Source of the DNA: Gammaproteobacteria bacterium
GTDB taxonomy: Bacteria > Pseudomonadota > Gammaproteobacteria > JABABF01
Direction: 5' to 3'
DNA: 8,462 nt
Assembly (NCBI GenBank): GCA_014238345.1
Contig: JABABF010000038.1
Span: 1 to 8,462 of the forward strand
Below the pieces are notes generated by a model, which ran no database searches, was not told where the DNA came from, and saw only the letters and a list, made by a program, of their open reading frames with translations. Positions 6,257 to 8,462 of the stretch are shown piece after piece (within the stretch, counting starts at the first letter, position 1; the number at the start of each line of letters is the position of its first letter). A program made the position numbers and the translations under genes.

Positions 6257-8176
6257 CTAGCTCACCTCAGCGGGTTGTTCTTCGCTCTGCAACTCAGCGA
6301 CCGAGCGCCCAACCAGCGCCGAGCGCAAAGCCGCATCCATGCGCCGCTCGGCCAAGGGGGTGCTGAGCTCATTGAGCTGCTCTACTTGATGACGCAGGTC
6401 GGTGAGTGCATCGTCACCCGTCTCGGCGAGCGCCAAGTAGGATCGCAAACTCTGTGTGCTGCGCTCGAGCTCCTGCCGCTCCGCAACGCTCAACAACTGC
6501 TCTGTACCATCGCTCAAAGCTGAGCCAATACTACTTAGCAATTGCTCTGCAGCCAGTCGCTGTTCAGCCAGCTGGCGAGCTCGGCTATCAGTAGCAGCAC
6601 TGTCAAAAGCCGTTTGCAATAGCTGTTGCAAATCATCGCTGCCTAAACCAAAAGAGGGTCGCGCCTCGACCTCGCTGCGCACTCCGGTGCTCAGTTCGTG
6701 TGCTTCCACGGTGAGCAGGCCATCGGCATCCACTTGGCATATCAGTTCGATGCGCGCTACACCGGCGGCCAGTGGCGGAATACCGCGCAGCTCAAAGTGT
6801 GCCAATGAACGACAGTCGCGCACCAGATCGCGCTCGCCCTGCACCACATGCACGGCCAGTGCGGTCTGCCCAGCGCGGGCGGTAGTAAAAGTGCGCACCC
6901 GACGCGTCGGCAATGGCGTGTTGCGGGGTACTACCACCTCGGCCAACCCCCCCATCACCTCAACACCCAGTGACAGGGGAACCACATCAAGTAGCAGGCT
7001 ATCAACACCACTGCGATTGCCGATCAAACTATCCGCCTGTAGCGCCGCGCCTAGCGCGACAACACGGTCGGGGTCGATGCCCGCCAAGGGCTCACGCCCG
7101 AACCATTGCGCCACCGCTTCGCGCACTGCCGGCATACGAGTGGCACCGCCGACCAAGATCAATTGTGTGATGTCCGGCGGTGCGAGTTCGGCATCGCTAA
7201 AGCCGCGCTGACACACCGCCAAGCTACGGTCGATCAGTGGCGCGGCGAGAGTGGCGAATGTCTGTTGTGACAAAACGCAACGGCGCATGGGCAGGTCGTC
7301 CTCACCACCCCAGCACAGCTCGACTTGCGCGGCATCGCTCAGCGCTTCACGCGCCTCGCGCGCTGCCAATAACAAGCGCTGGCGCGCCGCCGGGGACAGC
7401 TCTGCCCATGGCCGCTCTGAGCCGAGCCACCAATCGACTATCAGGCGATCAAAATCATTGCCACCGAGCGCCGTATCACCGCCGGTCGCCAAAACTTGGA
7501 AGACACCACGATCTAAACGTAACAGTGATAGATCGAATGTGCCACCACCTAAATCGTAGACGGCGATTAATCCCTGTGCAGCACTGTCCAAACCATAAGC
7601 CAGCGCCGCTGCTGTGGGTTCGTTCAGCAGACGCAACAGCGGCAAGCCCGCGAGCCGTGCGGCAGCGGCAGTCGCCTGACGCTGACCATCATCAAAATAG
7701 GCTGGCACGGTGATGACCACTCCTTCGGGGGAGGCTCCCAACGCCGCTTCGGCTCGCAATTTTAGACTGCGCAACAGCTCAGCGGATACCGCCACCGGAC
7801 TTCGCTCGCCAGCAGCAGTGAGTATTTTGGCCGCACCTGGACCATCTTCTGCCAAGCACTGTCCGCTGTGCGCCTCGAGCTCCGCTACGCTGCGACCGAT
7901 CAGGCGCTTGACGGACAACACGACTCGCTCTGGGGCTTTGGTGCTCGCTGCCAATGCCTTAGCTCCCACCACAACAGTGCCATCTGCTGCGTAATAGACC
8001 GCAGAGGGCAACAGCTCCCGACCGTCTGCATCAGCCAATAGCTGTGGGACTCTATTTCGTACCGTCGCCACCAAAGTGTGGGTAGTGCCAAGATCAATGC
8101 CCACCGCCGGACGCGTGGCGCGTGGCTCTAAAGAGCTGGCGGGAACTCCAGGCTCTTGAATCTGTAGCATAGCCAT
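6257..8176 (-). CDS. hscA: HscA, Hsp70-family chaperone for Fe-S cluster transfer
   Basis: HscA is the specialised Hsp70 that, with HscB, uses ATP to release clusters from the scaffold IscU to acceptor proteins. The 639-residue product (E. coli 616) has a complete nucleotide-binding domain: GIDLGTTHTLVATV (26-39), VKRLIGR (89-95), AYFDDGQRQAT (159-169), RLLNEPTAAALAYGLDS (182-198), YDLGGGTFDLS (207-217), LGGNDFD (237-243) and LVGGATRMP (341-349). The substrate-binding domain follows from about 395 (LLLDVVPLSLGVEVMGGL, GQTALAVHVVQGERDLV, DCRSLAHFELRGIP), ending in a helical lid. The open frame extends to 8200, but the ATG at 8176 gives MAMLQIQEPG, matching E. coli MALLQISEPG, so I start there. 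This ATG shares one base with the hscB stop (TGATG), and no clear Shine-Dalgarno is visible, which points to translational coupling. Confidence 0.98.
   Translation of the reverse strand: MAMLQIQEPGVPASSLEPRATRPAVGIDLGTTHTLVATVRNRVPQLLADADGRELLPSAVYYAADGTVVVGAKALAASTKAPERVVLSVKRLIGRSVAELEAHSGQCLAEDGPGAAKILTAAGERSPVAVSAELLRSLKLRAEAALGASPEGVVITVPAYFDDGQRQATAAAARLAGLPLLRLLNEPTAAALAYGLDSAAQGLIAVYDLGGGTFDLSLLRLDRGVFQVLATGGDTALGGNDFDRLIVDWWLGSERPWAELSPAARQRLLLAAREAREALSDAAQVELCWGGEDDLPMRRCVLSQQTFATLAAPLIDRSLAVCQRGFSDAELAPPDITQLILVGGATRMPAVREAVAQWFGREPLAGIDPDRVVALGAALQADSLIGNRSGVDSLLLDVVPLSLGVEVMGGLAEVVVPRNTPLPTRRVRTFTTARAGQTALAVHVVQGERDLVRDCRSLAHFELRGIPPLAAGVARIELICQVDADGLLTVEAHELSTGVRSEVEARPSFGLGSDDLQQLLQTAFDSAATDSRARQLAEQRLAAEQLLSSIGSALSDGTEQLLSVAERQELERSTQSLRSYLALAETGDDALTDLRHQVEQLNELSTPLAERRMDAALRSALVGRSVAELQSEEQPAEVS
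6262..6267 (-). promoter_or_regulatory. Shine-Dalgarno site for fdx
   Basis: AGGTGA on the minus strand lies within the last hscA codons, 7 bases before the GTG start of fdx, and supports that non-ATG start. Confidence 0.65.
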
Positions 8177-8462
8177 CAGGCGGCGATACTGGTAGCACAA
8201 TCAACGGCGGCACGGCGTTGCCGGTCCAAGAACTGCATGCGCCGGAATAATTCTAAAGCGCTCGCCGTGCGCCCTTCGGCTATGGCGTGGCCAAAATCCT
8301 CGGACAGCGCGACAAAATCCTCCATCTGCGCCTGAGCCAAACGTTGCAAACCTAGCTGATCACCGTCATTGCCCAAGGTCTCAATCTGCTCGCGCACTGC
8401 CAGCTGCTCCATTAGAAAAGTGCTGTCAGTGACCGTACCATCGGCCAGTTCATCATCGCTGA
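8176..8462 (-). CDS. hscB: HscB, J-domain co-chaperone of HscA; 5' end outside window
   Basis: HscB (Hsc20) brings IscU to HscA and stimulates its ATPase. Only the last 94 residues lie in the window; the frame is open to the right edge, so the N-terminal J-domain is not seen. The visible part is the C-terminal three-helix bundle: TVTDSTFLMEQLAVREQIE corresponds to E. coli TVRDTAFLMEQLELREELD, and the LMEQL stretch belongs to the hydrophobic face that contacts IscU in E. coli. RRMQFLDRQRRAA near the end matches E. coli RKLRFLDKLRSSA. An internal ATG at 8412 is Met in LMEQL and is not a start. The stop overlaps the hscA start by one base. iscA, iscU, iscS and iscR would be expected further upstream. 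Confidence 0.95.
   Translation of the reverse strand, partial: SDDELADGTVTDSTFLMEQLAVREQIETLGNDGDQLGLQRLAQAQMEDFVALSEDFGHAIAEGRTASALELFRRMQFLDRQRRAAVDCATSIAA

Noticed and set aside
6456..7211. 251-codon plus-strand ORF opposite hscA
   Set aside because: It is antisense to conserved HscA substrate-binding and nucleotide-binding domain codons and reads as low-complexity Ser/Arg/Ala/Thr; long antisense frames are common in GC-rich genes.
8177..8200. Eight-residue upstream extension of HscA starting at 8200
   Set aside because: The ATG at 8176 matches the E. coli HscA N-terminus and gives the TGATG junction; the extension overlaps hscB coding sequence.

Overview
This window is a compact, entirely minus-strand block of bacterial housekeeping genes. 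Read in the direction of transcription (high to low coordinates) the order is hscB (5' end outside the window), hscA, fdx, iscX, a 189-base intergenic region, then ndk, rlmN, ispG, hisS, a yfgM-family gene and bamB (3' end outside the window). All assignments rest on protein sequence recalled from the Escherichia coli families and on gene order; no database search was run. Gene content and order (isc operon tail followed by ndk-rlmN-...-ispG-hisS-yfgM-bamB) point to a gammaproteobacterium, with iscX next to ndk as in Pseudomonas-type genomes rather than in E. coli. The DNA is moderately GC-rich by eye. I cannot name the genus.

Region 5704-8462 is the distal part of an ISC iron-sulfur cluster assembly operon: the co-chaperone HscB, the Hsp70 HscA, the [2Fe-2S] ferredoxin Fdx and the small acidic regulator IscX. 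The genes are tightly packed (1-base stop/start overlap, 2-base gap, 17-base gap). The 5515-5703 gap holds a T-run that might be a weak terminator, a perfect 13-base inverted repeat, and a good sigma70-like promoter facing ndk.

Region 1-5514 looks like one transcription unit with almost no spacing: ndk and rlmN overlap by 7 bases, rlmN and ispG by 4 (GTGA), ispG and hisS are 7 bases apart, hisS and yfgM overlap by 11, and yfgM and bamB share one base (TAATG). It combines nucleotide metabolism (Ndk), translation accuracy and charging (RlmN, HisS), isoprenoid synthesis (IspG) and envelope protein folding and outer-membrane assembly (YfgM, BamB). RlmN and IspG are both [4Fe-4S] enzymes, so clients of the Fe-S pathway encoded next door are co-located with it.

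The main departure from the usual layout is between rlmN and ispG. In E. coli rodZ sits there, and in Pseudomonas pilF and rodZ do; here the two genes overlap directly, so both are absent from this position. I see no mobile element, CRISPR array, RNA gene, phage gene or undescribed system in the window. Smaller oddities are an insertion in HisS, a BamB signal peptide without a basic N-terminal region, and three GTG starts (fdx, iscX, ispG).
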